Below, piece by piece: positions 34,198 through 45,900 of a DNA stretch of 64,000 nucleotides. The notes under the pieces were generated by a model. The model ran no database searches. It saw only the letters and a program-made list of their open reading frames with translations, and had not been told where the DNA came from. Source of the DNA: Ceratotherium simum simum (taxonomy: Eukaryota > Chordata > Mammalia > Perissodactyla > Rhinocerotidae). The stretch spans positions 3,094,536 to 3,158,535 of the forward strand of contig NW_004454175.1 of the NCBI RefSeq assembly GCF_000283155.1, read 5' to 3'. Position numbers and translations under genes: made by a program. Each line of letters begins with the position of its first letter. The stretch's first letter is position 1.

Positions 34198-34372
34198 GGG
34201 CCGGCCCCGTGGCTTAGCGGTTAAGTGCGCGCGCTCCGCTACTGGCGCACCGACGCACTGCTTCTCCGGCCGTGTCCCACATACAGCAACTTAGAAGGAT
34301 GTGCAACTATGACATACAACTATCTACTGGGGCTTTGGGGGAAAAATAAATAAATAAAAAATTATAAAAAAT
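34198..34372 (+). mobile_element. ERE SINE lacking the B box
   Basis: Starts GGGGCCGGCCCCGTGGCTTAGCGGTTAAGTGC. Compared with the copy at 8331, two stretches are missing: the block between 'gctactgg' and 'cgcaccgacgca', which contains the B box, and about eight bases after 'ctccggcc'. The target duplication 'aaaaccatttcttgag' (34182-34197) recurs at 34373-34389 with one extra C. The rest of the copy is close to the other EREs. Confidence 0.94.
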
Positions 34373-34389
34373 AAAACCCATTTCTTGAG

Positions 34390-35299
34390 AACCCTCCCCT
34401 TGATGGGTACATTCCATTCACTCAGTCAACAGTCCTCATCTTTTTTATTCCTTTCCCCCCAAGTCTGACCTTTCATCTGTATTATGAATAGATTTACACT
34501 GCTGGCCTTGGGTGAAAGAATGCTTCCTTGATTTGTCCTTAATGTACATGTTTGCTTTTCTCTCTCCTTCTATGTTGGATGGCCCCCAGAGTAGGGATCA
34601 TGTTATCTGATTCCTTAGTCACTCGCTACCCACAACTGGAGGCTTCGGTAGGTTGTATGGATGCTGATAGGAGGAGAACAAACAGGGCCAGACATCAAGT
34701 CCCAACCGAAGCTTTAGTCACTTCCATGGCCTTGGGTTATACTCCTAACCTATGTTCAACCTTCTTACAAAAGGGAGTGAGCAAAAGAGAGCGAACAAAT
34801 CAGTGTCCACATCTGTCACTGCTGCCATAAAAACCACTCAAACTCTTGTTCCATCAAAGGTGAACATCATCTTAAAAAAACAATGAAGAACTGACAACAG
34901 TGCACTGAGTGGTATTCCTCTTCATGGTGATAGTGATCTTTCCATAAAAGACTGTACTGAGAGGAGCTTCCCACAGCTACTAATGAATAAGAATGACTGG
35001 GGAGGAGTAGTTAGCAAGGAAACCAAGGAGTTGCCTACGCTCGCTGGCTCCATTTCTCACATGCCACTCACTCTCCAACTCACTCTAAATTGGCTTCTCT
35101 CATCATTGGAAAGAGTTTTCCCCAACTCACCAGTGGTCTCCATATGGCTAAATTCAAGGGATATTTTCCAGCCCTCATTTAACTTAGACTCTCAGACGTA
35201 TTTTATACCATAAGTCAGCTCCTCCTATTTGGAATACCTTCTTCCTGTGGTTTCCATAATGCCGCACTCTCTTAGTTTTCTCCTTCATCTTTTACATTT
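34390..35299. other. Unassigned sequence
   Basis: 34430-34640 is weakly L2-like ('ggcccccagagtagggatcatg'). Otherwise nothing recognised. Confidence 0.4.
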
Positions 35300-35766
35300 T
35301 CTATTCAGTCTCCTTTGCAGGCTCATCCTTCACTTCAAGAATGTTGGCATTCACAAGGCCTCTTAGCTTTGCTCTCGGTAATCTTTCCCTAGGTCATCTC
35401 TCTTTCTATACTCAGATGACTAACAAATGTATATTTCCAGTCCAGATCCCTCTCTTCAACTCCAGACTTGCATATCCAGCTCCTTCAGATGTCCTCATGG
35501 ATGTCAACATATCCAAAATGGAGCTCGTGACCACCCCTCCCAAAGCTGGTCTTTTCTCTCTCTCTCTGGAAACAGCATCATTATTTGCTCTCTTTTGCCA
35601 GTCAGACACTTAGGGATTGTGTTGGACCCCTCTCTCTCCTTCATCCCCCAAATCCATCGACCACCAACTACTACTGGTTTTACATCTTAGGCACCTCTCC
35701 TGCCCATCATATTTCTTCATCTCCACCACCACAGCGCTAGTCCAAACTTCCGTCATCTTTCACTGA
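35300..35766 (+). mobile_element. L2 LINE, internal part
   Basis: 'atgtcaacatatccaaaatggagctcgtgacc', 'cacttagggattgtgttggacccctctctctccttcatcccccaaatcc' and 'accaccacagcgctagtccaaa' match the L2 ORF end region in sense orientation. Confidence 0.65.
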
Positions 35767-36480
35767 GAATTGTGGTCCTAGTGCTATGGAGGGAAGAAAG
35801 AATGGAAGTTGCAAGGAAACTAACAGTTTCTGTTGCAATAACTGTAGGTCCATATCTGTTAGGATAAGTATAATAGTCAATAAGGCAATACATTTCTCAA
35901 ATTTGCATTTTCTTGTTTAATACTACACTATTTAAAAGACCAAGGAAGGCTCTCACCTCTTCAATGCTTTTGGCAAGGGATTCCCTAAATCCTATGTCTA
36001 ACAGACCTTGGTGGCAGTGGCACCATGTCTGTGGGGGAGAGAAATTAGTGGGGTCTAACCCACTGTAGAAGACCCTGAAGCCCAGAGATCCAGGGAAAAC
36101 TGAGCACACTTGCTACCTCTCCCTGGTTTCTTGGTCCTGTCTTGGCTCAGATTAGAGGATTTCGTCAGCTCATTTGTAACCCAGCCCTGCTGTGAGGGGT
36201 GAGGTTTGGGCAAGCTCTCCTTTCCCAGTTCTCCCCTGTCATCAATCAGCCCAGCAATGGATACTGCCACTGGAAGTGGATTTGCGAGAGGAGCCCAACC
36301 CAAGCCTGCACTCACCTACATCCAAGGAGTCTGACTGAGACTGAACTGGTCTTGGTGGTTTTGTCACTTATCCTCGTCACCTACTGCATCTGATGCTTAT
36401 GAAACATCCAAAGTCTCACCTCAGAGAACAGTCTCATGTTCAGTTTCAAGATCAGCCTCATAGACAGAAACAAGGGCAAC
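35767..36480. other. Unassigned sequence between two L2 copies
   Basis: No repeat or gene recognised. Confidence 0.4.
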
Positions 36481-37259
36481 AGTAATTCCAAACGGTGGCT
36501 CTCACCTCTCAATTCTGCTCCTTTGCTAGTCTTTTCTCATTTCTGTAAATGCCACCTCTGGGCACTAGTTGTTCATGCCCCACACCAGAGTCATCCTTAA
36601 CTCCATCTTCTCTCTACCTCCCTCCTCATTTATTAAATCATCAAGTCCTTTTGTCTCCACCAACAAAGCACTCCTAGAGTCTTTTACTTATACTTTCACA
36701 GGCACCACCCTAGCTGAAGCCATCATCTTCCTGTCCCCTGTCTACAGTGAGAGTCTCCTCGCTGGTCTTTCTGCATCAACTCTCCACACCCCCCCCCCCA
36801 ATTTCTCCTTTCCACAGAAGCTCCAGCGATATTTTACGAACATGAATCATATCATGTTCCTTTCTCTTCACTCATCATGCTCTAATGGCCCTTTACTTCT
36901 TGCAGTTCTTTTAACATCATCAGCCTCTTTCCTGCCTTGGGGCCTTTGCATATACTGTTTCCTCCGTCCAGAATTTTCTATCCTTTTCATCATCTGACTA
37001 ACTTTTTGTTCATTTCTAAGACTCAGATTGAATGTCATTTCCTTGACTTCCCAGACTAAACTGAATTCCTCTCACACTCTTTCAAATTACCCTTCAACCT
37101 TTTTGTTTTACTTGTTATAATTGATAAGTATACACTTATTTTTATGATTATTTAATGTCTGTCACCCAACCAGACCATAAGCTCCAAGAGGGCAGGGACC
37201 ACACCTGAGCTGAACACCGCTATAGACTGGTGCACAGTAATATCTTTGACACAGAGTAG
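36481..37259 (+). mobile_element. L2 LINE, 3' part to its end
   Basis: Runs from 'tttctgtaaatgccacctctgggcactagttgttcatg' through 'ccttggggcctttgcatatactgtttcctccgtcc' and 'gaccataagctccaagagggcagggacc' to 'cacagagtagg'. It overlaps the previous copy in consensus coordinates, so it is a second L2. The 142-codon frame inside it is a LINE remnant. Confidence 0.8.
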
Positions 37260-37264
37260 GAGCC

Positions 37265-37628
37265 CGTATTAGTCAGCTCAGGGTCCCATAACAAATTACC
37301 ACAGACCGTGCAGCTTAAACAACAGAAATTTGTCTCTCTCAATTCTAGAGGCTGGAAGTCCCAGATCAAGGTCAGAAAGAGTCTTTTTCTGGTGAGAGTC
37401 TCTTCATGGTTTGCAGAGGCCACCTTCAGACAGCCTTCCCTCAATGAAAATGCTTGGAGAAGGAGTGAGATCTCTTATAAGGCCACTGATCCTATCATAT
37501 TAGAACCCCATTATGACTTCATTTAACCTTAATTATCTCCTAAAAGCCCTGTCTCCAAATACAGTCACATTGGGGGTTAGGGCTTCAATGTATGACTTTT
37601 AGGGTGCGGCACAATTCAGTCCTTAGCA
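37265..37628 (-). mobile_element. Solo MLT1-class MaLR LTR with perfect 5-bp duplication
   Basis: 'gtattagtcagctcagggtcccataaca…cagcttaaacaacagaaatttg' to 'acattgggggttagggcttcaatg…cacaattcagtccttagca' is a full-length reverse MLT1A-type LTR. 'gagcc' at 37260-37264 is repeated at 37629-37633, the 5-bp duplication expected for ERVL-MaLR. No internal sequence. Confidence 0.88.
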
Positions 37629-37633
37629 GAGCC

Positions 37634-38141
37634 CAACAATATTTGTCAAAAACATGAATATAAAATACAGTCATTAATGAAAAGTTACTTCCAATAGATT
37701 GACAATTGGTTGCTTATTGTAGTTAGGCTTCATGAATATGGGAATATTTATTTTTCTGAAACTTTGCATTCAAGTGCAATTACCTTAATAAACATTTGTG
37801 TTTACTTTTTTATTTTTCCTTTTCTATGATAGTTTCCAAGGTAATAATGTGGAATTTGTATCCGGATATACACGCGGCAAGGTAAAAGAGAAAACATTTT
37901 GCAAAAATCTATCAGAATTTAGGGGGGATTTTGAAAGTTATGTTTCTTTGGTCGCTTGAGTTGAAGACAGTTTAATTCTAAAGTGCCCTTACTTCTGGTT
38001 GTGTAGTTGGCTTTCTAGGCAAATCACTGGCAGTGAACTAACCCTGACTCGTTAGGAGTACAGCAGGAATGAGAAATATGACAGATAATCCCACTGTTCA
38101 TGTTTGGTGTTTCTCTTAAAAGTAATACAATAAGAAATTCC
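37634..38141. other. Unassigned AT-rich sequence
   Basis: Nothing recognised. Confidence 0.4.
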
Positions 38142-38435
38142 TGGGGCTAGCCCCATGGCTTAGCAGTTGAGTGTGCACACTCCAATACTGGCAGCCCGTG
38201 TTCAGACCCCAGGCGCGCACCGAAGCACCCCTTCTCTGGCCATGCTGAGGCCGCGTCCCACATACAGCAACTAGAGGGATGTGCAGCTATGACATACAGC
38301 TATCTGCTGGGGCTTTGGGGAAAAAAGGAGGAGGATTGGCAATGGATGTTAGCTCAGAGCTGGTCTTCCTCAGGAAAAAAAAAAAGGAGGATTAGCATGG
38401 ATGTTAGCTCAGGGCTGATCTTCCTCACAAAAAAA
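38142..38435 (+). mobile_element. ERE SINE with three-part tail
   Basis: 'tggggctagccccatggcttagcagttgag' is the head and the B box is mutated (GTTCAGACCCC). The tail has the short module and then two 'ggaggattrgca…gatgttagctcag…cttcctca' modules separated by A runs. Duplication 'aagaaattcc' (38132-38141) and 'aagaaatacc' (38436-38445), one mismatch. Confidence 0.93.
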
Positions 38436-38535
38436 AAGAAATACCACAAAACCTTTTGACTGTGCTTTGATACTCGTTTTTATTTTCCAAAGGGAATGCT
38501 TCCTCTGGGTTTATTTCCTGGGACTGTTTCTCCTG

Positions 38536-38557
38536 TTTTTTTTTTTTTTTTTTTTTT
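38536..38557. repeat. Poly-T run of 22
   Basis: Uninterrupted T run, followed by 'gagggaggggggc'. It has no SINE body on either side, so it is a simple homopolymer. Confidence 0.95.
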
Positions 38558-39219
38558 GAGGGAGGGGGGCTATCTACTAATAGTGGCTTCGTTCCATCTA
38601 AGGAAATGCCTCCTCACAACCAGTAATGACAAATTGCAATACTGTTGCTGGACTAGACAACTATCCGTTAGAATCAGTACTGGTACCAGGGTTATTAGGG
38701 AGCAGATTTGTGTTTTCTTCATCTTTTTTCCTCCCCTGAGTCAGTGCCCAGAAAGCGTTTGACATAGCTTCAACTATTTTGAGGACAATTACACAACTGG
38801 CTTGAACTTATTTTGGCAAAAGCTTAGTGTGTGTTATGTCATGGGCATGAAAAAGAAAAGATGTTTTTTCATACAAAGCACCATTACTTGTACTTTCTGG
38901 AAGTCAATTTCATGTAAATCACAATGAAAGGATGATGTACAGCCTCATATAGCTAGTGGACCCCGACCAGGCATTATGTGGAAATGTGAATGTAAACTGG
39001 TCCAGAGAGATGCTCAAGGGCTTGCTTCAAGTAGTTTGGAGCTGTCAATCACAAAAGGCCCCCCCACTCCAGTATGCATTCCATCCCTTGGTGTAACACT
39101 GTGTCAGAATGTAGGAGGCGGAGAAATCCCACTGTGCAAACATGTTGTGGGTCTCGGGGGTTAGTATTTTGACTTTAGTGGAGACATTTCACAATCACAA
39201 GATGACAAAAGGTCTAATA
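38558..39219. other. Unassigned sequence
   Basis: Nothing recognised. Confidence 0.4.
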
Positions 39220-39490
39220 AGGAGAGCCTGGGTGATCAGGGTCAGAGCTCCGAGTTTTGATCCTGATTTTGTGGCTGCCTTGCTGAGTGTGCATGGAGGC
39301 AGACTGCCACTTATAGGCTCTGTGACCTTGGGCAAGCTATTTGACCTTTCTCTGCCTCAGTTTCCTCCTCTATCAGGGGAATAATAATAGTACCTACTTA
39401 ATAGGGTTGTTTGATGATTAAATGAGTTAATACCCTGACAGCACTGAGAGTAATACCTAGCAAGTGATTAGCACTCGATGTTAGTTTCTA
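39220..39490 (+). mobile_element. Near full-length MIR SINE
   Basis: 'cacttataggctctgtgaccttgggcaagctatttgacctttctctgcctcagtttcctcctctatcaggggaataataatagtacctact' through 'gattagcactcgatgttag' is one of the best preserved MIRs here. Confidence 0.9.
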
Positions 39491-40759
39491 ACCTCTTATT
39501 TTCCTCATGTATTAAATGACTATTCCTCCAGCCTGCCTCCAGTGAATGGGTTAAGAATAAACCACCAGCACTGCCCTGAGAAATGTCTAAAGCGGAGGAC
39601 AGGAATGAGCATTTCACGCATTAGCGTATAACATAAATGAGCAAGAAATATTTTCAAGTATGAAAAGTTTGGAGCTATGTGGTTCAACTCCTCCCTCCGT
39701 TTTAAAAAATTCTCCTCTGGATGCTCATTAAGGGCTTCTTCCCCTGATTTGGGCTTACTCCTCCAACTTCCCTTCCATCCCAACTCTGGCTTTCTTAAAC
39801 TTTTTTCTCCCTTAGGGAAGTGAAAGTATAACAGCTCCAGCTAGAGACGCTTGCTTGAAATAGCACTGGCACACAGCAGCTTTCTTTGCAGATCTCTGCC
39901 AGTGAGCACCCCTCCCCCTCCACACCGCTCGCAGATCCTCGGTTAGCCCCTGGGTCCCTGGGAGCAGCCCCTGACCCAGGGGCCTGGCGGCAGGCCCGGG
40001 GTTTTCTGAAGAAAAGGACGATCCTCCTCAGAGACCAGGCAAGCACCACCCATCTTGCTATCGTTGGAGTCTGTGCCAAGTACAACACCAGGAAAATCTT
40101 TTTCATTGTTGGATTTTCCAGGGGCTTTGAAAAAGTTCCCATTTCTCATAGCCGAGTCCAGAATTAAATTGGACTTCACCGAGAGTTGCTGGAAAAAAAA
40201 AAAATCCCGTTCAACTTCCTGAGACTCTTCCGACTGGCTTTGTTTGTGGCCTCATGGATGATGTTTCTGACGTACTGCCCTAGCTCCTTCCTCAAATCCC
40301 CCTCACACACACGCTGACCCTCACTCTGCTTTGTGATATCAGTTATTCATCTAATTTCTTCAGCACCAGGCAGACATGGCTGAGGAATGCTTTCCTCTCT
40401 GAACGTGAAGTAATTGACATTTTTCTGCTTTCCTGCTACGTGGCTAGGGAATTATTAAAATGGACTTGACTTTAATAGTCCATTTTTGTTGGATAGTATA
40501 GCTCCATAGTAAGTCACACACTTCCCATTTCCTGAGGTGGTGTGACGGCCCGTGAGGGCGGAAACTCTCCACGAGCTGTATCTTCATACGTCTCTATTTC
40601 CTTTCCACGTCATCCCTCTGAACACAGAGAGGGAGAATGGCAACAATGTGAGAATTTTATGTTAAAAAAAAAAAAAACCTCACCCCCCCCAGAAATCCCC
40701 TAAGAGATTGCTTTCCATTTCCCCTCCCCCGCCTTACCGCCCACGCCACCACCAACAGT
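39491..40759. other. Unique sequence with a GC-rich patch
   Basis: No gene or transposon recognised. 39900-40030 is GC-rich relative to its surroundings and contains an 11-bp perfect inverted repeat. Open frames on both strands there (93 and 115 codons) show no motif. Confidence 0.45.
39946..39983. repeat. 11-bp perfect inverted repeat, 16-nt loop
   Basis: GCCCCTGGGTC at 39946-39956 pairs exactly with GACCCAGGGGC at 39973-39983. Confidence 0.9.
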
Positions 40760-40771
40760 GACACCTAGTGG
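40760..40771 (-). promoter_or_regulatory. CTCF-like motif
   Basis: On the minus strand CCACTAGGTGTC matches CCASYAGRKGGC at 11 of 12 positions, in the 'acacctagtgg' context common at CTCF sites. Motif evidence only. Confidence 0.3.
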
Positions 40772-41355
40772 TCAAATATAAATTAGTCTCTTCATTCTGA
40801 GTTGAGCAGCTTTTTACAGAAAATAAAATTTCCCTTAGAAGCAAATGAAGACTGAGCTTTGCGTCTTCCTGTGAAGGCACAGAAAGATAGATTCCTCATA
40901 GTCCATAGCTAAAAAAATTATTTGGGGATGGGCAGGTGCATAATTTTTTCTTAAGAACATATAGGAGCTTTTTATTTGTTTTCTTTATAGTTTTGTAGAC
41001 ATGTTCTTTGTTTTCTTTCCTTAGGTAATGACCACTTTGATTTTATTATAACTTTAAAAGTTGGCAGCTGCTCAGCAATATTTTAAAATTTCAACACCTA
41101 TAATGTATATTAAAAGGTAAAATATTTTTAAATGAGTGATATTACAAATCAGCCATTTGCATAAATCTGTCTTGAACACTTGGAACCACATTTACTGGTA
41201 AAAATGGTTTCCATTTTAGTGATATGAATAGCCAGGAAGAGGTGAGAATCTTTCTCTTAAGCATTTTTTTCAATATATGAGGAAAATTTTGAAAAATCTA
41301 CATTTTTAGTGAAATCTTTTAAAGGTTACAAAATATGGGAGAACTATTAATCATT
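40772..41355. other. AT-rich unassigned sequence
   Basis: Nothing recognised. Confidence 0.4.
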
Positions 41356-41670
41356 TTAAAAATATTTTTCATTTTTATATAATTATGGATTCACAGGAAG
41401 TTGCAAAAATAATACAGAGAAATCTTACCTACCTTGACCCAGTTGTAACATGGTAACATCTTACATAACTATAATACAATGTCACAACCAGGAAATTGAC
41501 ATTGATACAATCCATGGAATTTATTGAGATTTCATCTATTTTACTTGCACTCAGTTGTATATGTGTGTAGGTCTATGCAATTTTATCACATGTGTAGATG
41601 TATGAACCACCACCACAATCAAGAAACAGAACTGTTCTGTCACCACAGCACAAGTACCTCATGCTACCCC
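41356..41670. mobile_element. L1-associated 3'-end type repeat
   Basis: 'attcacaggaagttgcaaaaataatacagaga', 'ggaaattgacattgatacaatcca' and 'accaccaccacaatcaagaaacagaactgttc' is a widespread repeat I associate with old L1 3' UTRs. I am not sure of the orientation. Confidence 0.6.
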
Positions 41671-41744
41671 TTTATGATATGAAAATAAATGATTGAACCC
41701 AGACACTTTGTCTATGGCAAGAAGAAGGCATGTGTATATTACCA

Positions 41745-41855
41745 TCATTATCATCACATGCATTTATTGAACTCTGTGTCCTGGTTGTGTTAATTGCTTT
41801 ATATGAATTATTTCATTTAGTTTTTGCAATAACCTTATGAGGCAAATACTATTTA
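41745..41855 (-). mobile_element. MIR 3' half
   Basis: 'gcatttattgaactctgtgtcctggttgtgttaattgctttatatgaattatttcatttagtttttgcaataaccttatgaggcaaatact' is antisense MIR. It ends at a T run at 41857-41872. Confidence 0.7.
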
Positions 41856-41872
41856 CTTTTTTTTTTTTTTTT

Positions 41873-42435
41873 ACAACTGCATTCATTTAAAGGGACAGCA
41901 AGGGTAAAATGAAACAAAGAAAAATGACAATTCGCTTGATGTCTTGTCCTCTAACACACCAGATAGAGTTTGCTCCAAGCCCAGTTTTAAGTCTGATACA
42001 GATTCAATTCAATAAATATGGGGCACTGAGCTAGGTGATGAAAAGATTACAGGTGCTGACCAAGTGCATTGCTCAGCACCAGTCCTCAATTCCCCAGCGC
42101 GGGTCTTCTCTTGAGACCCTCCAATTGCCAAGGCCAGCTTCAGCTCTCTAGACCCCCAAAGACAAGGCTGGTTCCTCCTGAATGGCTTGGCACAGAGTCA
42201 CTTCTGATGGGGACGGGAGAGTTTAGGTCTTCCAGTTCCTCCTTGCTAGTTTTGTTTTTAACCTTCTACATCTTCAAATATTTGAGTATCTGTAGAGCCA
42301 CAACATGTTGGGGAAGATAACATCATAAAATAGCAACATGATTTGAATTAGCTGCTCTGGAGTAAGGAAAGCTGAAAGGTAATTTAATGGTTGTTTTCAT
42401 CTGTCCAAACAGGCCATTCGAGAGAAGAGGGTACC
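41873..42435. other. Unassigned sequence
   Basis: Nothing recognised. Confidence 0.4.
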
Positions 42436-42561
42436 TAGAAGAACACTGGACTGGGAGTCAGAGATTCACTCTGGTGTTGGCTTTGCCACCAGCTCACTTG
42501 TGACATGTGAACTTCCAGGGTCTCAGATTTCTCAAGTAAAGACAAGCGGTTTTGGCAGATG
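42436..42561 (+). mobile_element. MIR SINE fragment
   Basis: 'aacactggactgggagtcagagattcactctggtgttggctttgccaccagctcacttgtgacatgtg' is a sense MIR, interrupted on the right by the LTR at 42567. Confidence 0.65.
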
Positions 42562-42566
42562 ATGGC

Positions 42567-43013
42567 TGTTCTAGACTGAATGTCCGTGTCCGCCCAAACT
42601 CATACGTTGAAAGCTTAATCCCCAATGTGACGGTACTTGGAGGTGGGGCCTTTGGGAGGTGATTAGGTCATGAGAGTGGAGCCCTCATGAATGGGCTTAG
42701 TGCCCTTATGAAAGAGAGTCCAGAGAGCTTTCTTGCCCCTTCCACCTTGCAAGGACACAGCGATCAGATGGCCATCTATTTGTGCACTTATGAAAGAGAT
42801 CCCGGGGAGCCCCCTCATCCCTTCCACCATGTGAGGACACAGTGAGAACACAGCCCTCTATGAGCCAGGAAGCAGGCTTTCACCAGACATTGAATCTGCT
42901 GGCACCTTGATCTTGGACTTCCCAGCCCCCAGAACTCTGAGAAATAAATGTTTGTTGTTGAAGCCCCTCAGTCTATAGTATTTTTGTTATAGCAGCCCAA
43001 ACAGACTAAGACA
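42567..43013 (+). mobile_element. Solo MaLR LTR (MST/MLT1 type) with perfect 5-bp duplication
   Basis: Runs from 'tgttctagactgaatgtccgtgtccgcccaaac' through 'ggaggtggggcctttgggaggtgattaggtcatgag' and 'gaaataaatgtttgttgttgaagcc' (polyadenylation signal AATAAA) to 'aacagactaagaca'. 'atggc' at 42562-42566 is repeated at 43014-43018. No internal region, so a solo LTR. Confidence 0.92.
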
Positions 43014-43018
43014 ATGGC

Positions 43019-43809
43019 CAAGGTCCTTTTCAGTGCTATCTTTGTAAAGTAAATGTGAAAAGGGTTTCTTGATGGTACTGGCTTCTAATTATTGGGTAGG
43101 TGATAAAAGTTAATTAGAAATGCTCCATATGACTTAAAATAGACTTCAAAATAGATGCTTTAGAAGCTGTGAATTCTTGTAAATAAGTCTTTATCCAGAC
43201 TTTCCTCTGGAAGTCACCTTCAATCTTGAAAATTTAATGAAATTTATTTATTAGTAAATAATGTGTAAACTCATGATACATTCTAATACAACATTTATAG
43301 TGAGCAGAAATCTCTCTGGTGAGGAAATTGTGATGCTGAATTCTTGATTTAAATATGACTCTTTTTAGCTGCATGGTCTTCGGCAGGTCCCCGAACCTGC
43401 GTGAGTCGCATTTCTCCTTATCAGTTTGCTGTCTATATACCAAAATGTTCTTAGTTACCTTTCAGGAAACTTATTAAATAAAGTTGAAAATACAGGGAAA
43501 TGCTTTGCAGTCTAGGATAAGTAAGATACTACCCCAGTACTATATACATTAGGAAAAAAATAACTCAGACGTGTGATTTACTATACATGCAAAAGAAAAA
43601 TAACCTTAATGACTTCAAAATAATTATTTCTACCACCAAAATTTAGCACTTACTTTTAAGTATTAGTACTAGTAGTACCCTACTTTGGACATAATACATT
43701 TCCAAAAACATGCGTGAAATTTAAATGTGTAAAGGTAGAACAACGGACTCCATATTTTAAGGGAAGGGGGCTGTCCATTGCCAGAGCATTAACAATTTTA
43801 ATTGACTGA
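43019..43809. other. AT-rich unassigned sequence
   Basis: Nothing recognised. Confidence 0.4.
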
Positions 43810-44145
43810 GTCATTTACTCAGTCAACATATTTTTATCCAGCATATACTATGTGCCAGACACTCTTCTAGGTACTGGGGAAATAGCAGGGAACAAAACAT
43901 GTAAACAATCTCTGCCTTCATGGCCTCACATTATGGGGGATAAGTGGGGGACACAGAAATAGACAAAGTTAAAGAGCAGAATATTTAGTTCATTAGAAGG
44001 TGATACATGAGAGAAATAAGCATTGGAGGAAGAAGGATGTGTGTGTGTTTGTGAAGGATGCAAACTGATGTGGAGTGGCCCGGGAGGGCCTCTGTGAAGA
44101 GGACTTGTGTATGAGAATCTGAAAGGCAGAGGTAGCTGAGGGGTT
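43810..44145 (-). mobile_element. L2 LINE 3' end
   Basis: 'catatactatgtgccagacactcttctaggtactggggaaatagcagggaacaaaaca' then 'ctgccttcatggcctcaca' and 'ggagggcctctgtgaagaggac' is the antisense order of L2 3' UTR and ORF end. Confidence 0.8.
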
Positions 44146-45887
44146 CCAGTCACCTAATGTGCAACTTCATTCCTATACCAAGAAACTCTCATTCTGAGAA
44201 AATCCCTAGAACTGGACTCAGACAGGAGGTGGTGCCACACCTAAGTGTTCTTTCTCATACAGTGCCAAAGCTGGGCCAAGGGAGGCTGCTAAAATGAGTT
44301 TCCCCCTGGGCAGCTCTGGTGAACGACAGACCAAGGCATCCAAAAAGACTTATAACTTCTTTAGCAAAGGTTTTTTGCAACTTTGGGGGGAACTGAATAT
44401 TCACTAACTCAGCAATTACCTTTCTCTTAGCTGGCCAGTCTGCTAGCTTGTGAGTTTGCATGTACGCTCACCATTCTCAACAAATGGCACCGTAGCTCTG
44501 TCTCTAGTTGAGCAGAGGGCCCGTGGTGCCTTCTGTTGCTCCCATCAGCCATCTCTCCTCAGTTTCAGTACGTGTTAAGTTCCCAGGTCTGAATGGCAAC
44601 CGACCCATCGATGTTAAGGGGGAAAATATTTATTAAAGCTCTGGGTCAGTTTCTTGTCTTCTTTCCCACATTGCAGAGTCAAATAAGAATGCCATTTTGC
44701 AGTGCAAGACATAAAAATATGAAAAATGGCATGAAAGTTCAGCTGGTAAGAGCTGTAATCATAGCACTGAATAGTTAGCTCCAGGTATAACTTTTTCGAA
44801 ATATATCACACCTGGGAGCCTAGCCAGTGGCACAGAATTATTTAGTCCCTCAAATTTGCTGCCCTACTTAATGTCATAGCCAAGACTAGAATTCTGCAAA
44901 GGCAATCTCCTGGTTTTAGCATGCAGGGAATATATCTCCCTAACCTACTTCCTGAGGCCACTCATTCCATTCCCTAATTACCTAATATTAAAAAAATGTC
45001 CCTAGAGAGGTAAAAACTGGCTTAAAATTATACTTATATGTAAATGAATGATATTAGATAAGAGCAGGTTGTGCTAGGGAGAAAGGCCAGATGATGGCTA
45101 GATGAGGGTGGGAAGGAAGAGGCTCAGAAGGGAGAGGAAGGGGATGGGACATAAGAAACAGTGGTGTTTGGAAGAACAGCATGACTTCCTTCACTGTTTT
45201 GTCCCAAGCCAGCTCTGTTCATGCAAGACAGTAAGGGACTGTAATTAGAGGGAAAAGGTGACAGATTTTGGAAGAGCAACTTCAGCTCTGCTTCTTTCCC
45301 TGAGAGCCTCCTGGCATCTGTAAGCCCCTCAGGGCACCTCGGCACCCCACATAGGGTGGAGGCTGCATAGGCCATGTCTCCATCAGGAGCCCCAAAGTGA
45401 GGTGGGGGAAGGCAGGGACCAAGCCTGGCTCTTCAGTGCTGCTGCTGGATAGTCAGAGCAAGTTTGCCTGCTGAAGGGACCAAGGTGGGCTGAGCAGGGC
45501 CTCACCCAGTGAACCATGGCCCTGAGGTCCTGTGCAAGGGAGAACCAGGAGAGGTGTTTGCTCAAGGCAGCTGTGAAGGGTCTGCCCGGGAGCATAATCT
45601 AGGAGAACCCAGGCAGAGTGAGATGAGTCAATGTTGTCACTGGGACAACTGAGAGGAAGTTCAATGCCAAAGAGTGAGGCTGAAAACAGGACAGAGCAGA
45701 GGCAAGGAAGAATCTGGGGTAAGAATTCAGAACTAATGTTGGTTACGAAAGACAACATGAATAGGCTCTTTTGGGAGTCAGGAGGAGCACAGAAAGTGAG
45801 TACCAGAATCTCTCCCAAAGCCTTTCCCACAGCGTACTGGTCCAGTGAGATGAGCTGCTCCAGAAAATGCTCCCCTGGTCCCCCACT
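44146..45887. other. Unassigned sequence, no gene supported
   Basis: Two overlapping minus-strand frames (45383-45595 and 45453-45830, the longer 125 codons) have no motif I recognise. Confidence 0.45.
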
Positions 45888-45900
45888 AAAAAGAAATTGA

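Noticed and set aside
36569..36997. Plus-strand open frame of 142 codons
   Set aside because: It is L2 sequence and the frame is not a host gene.
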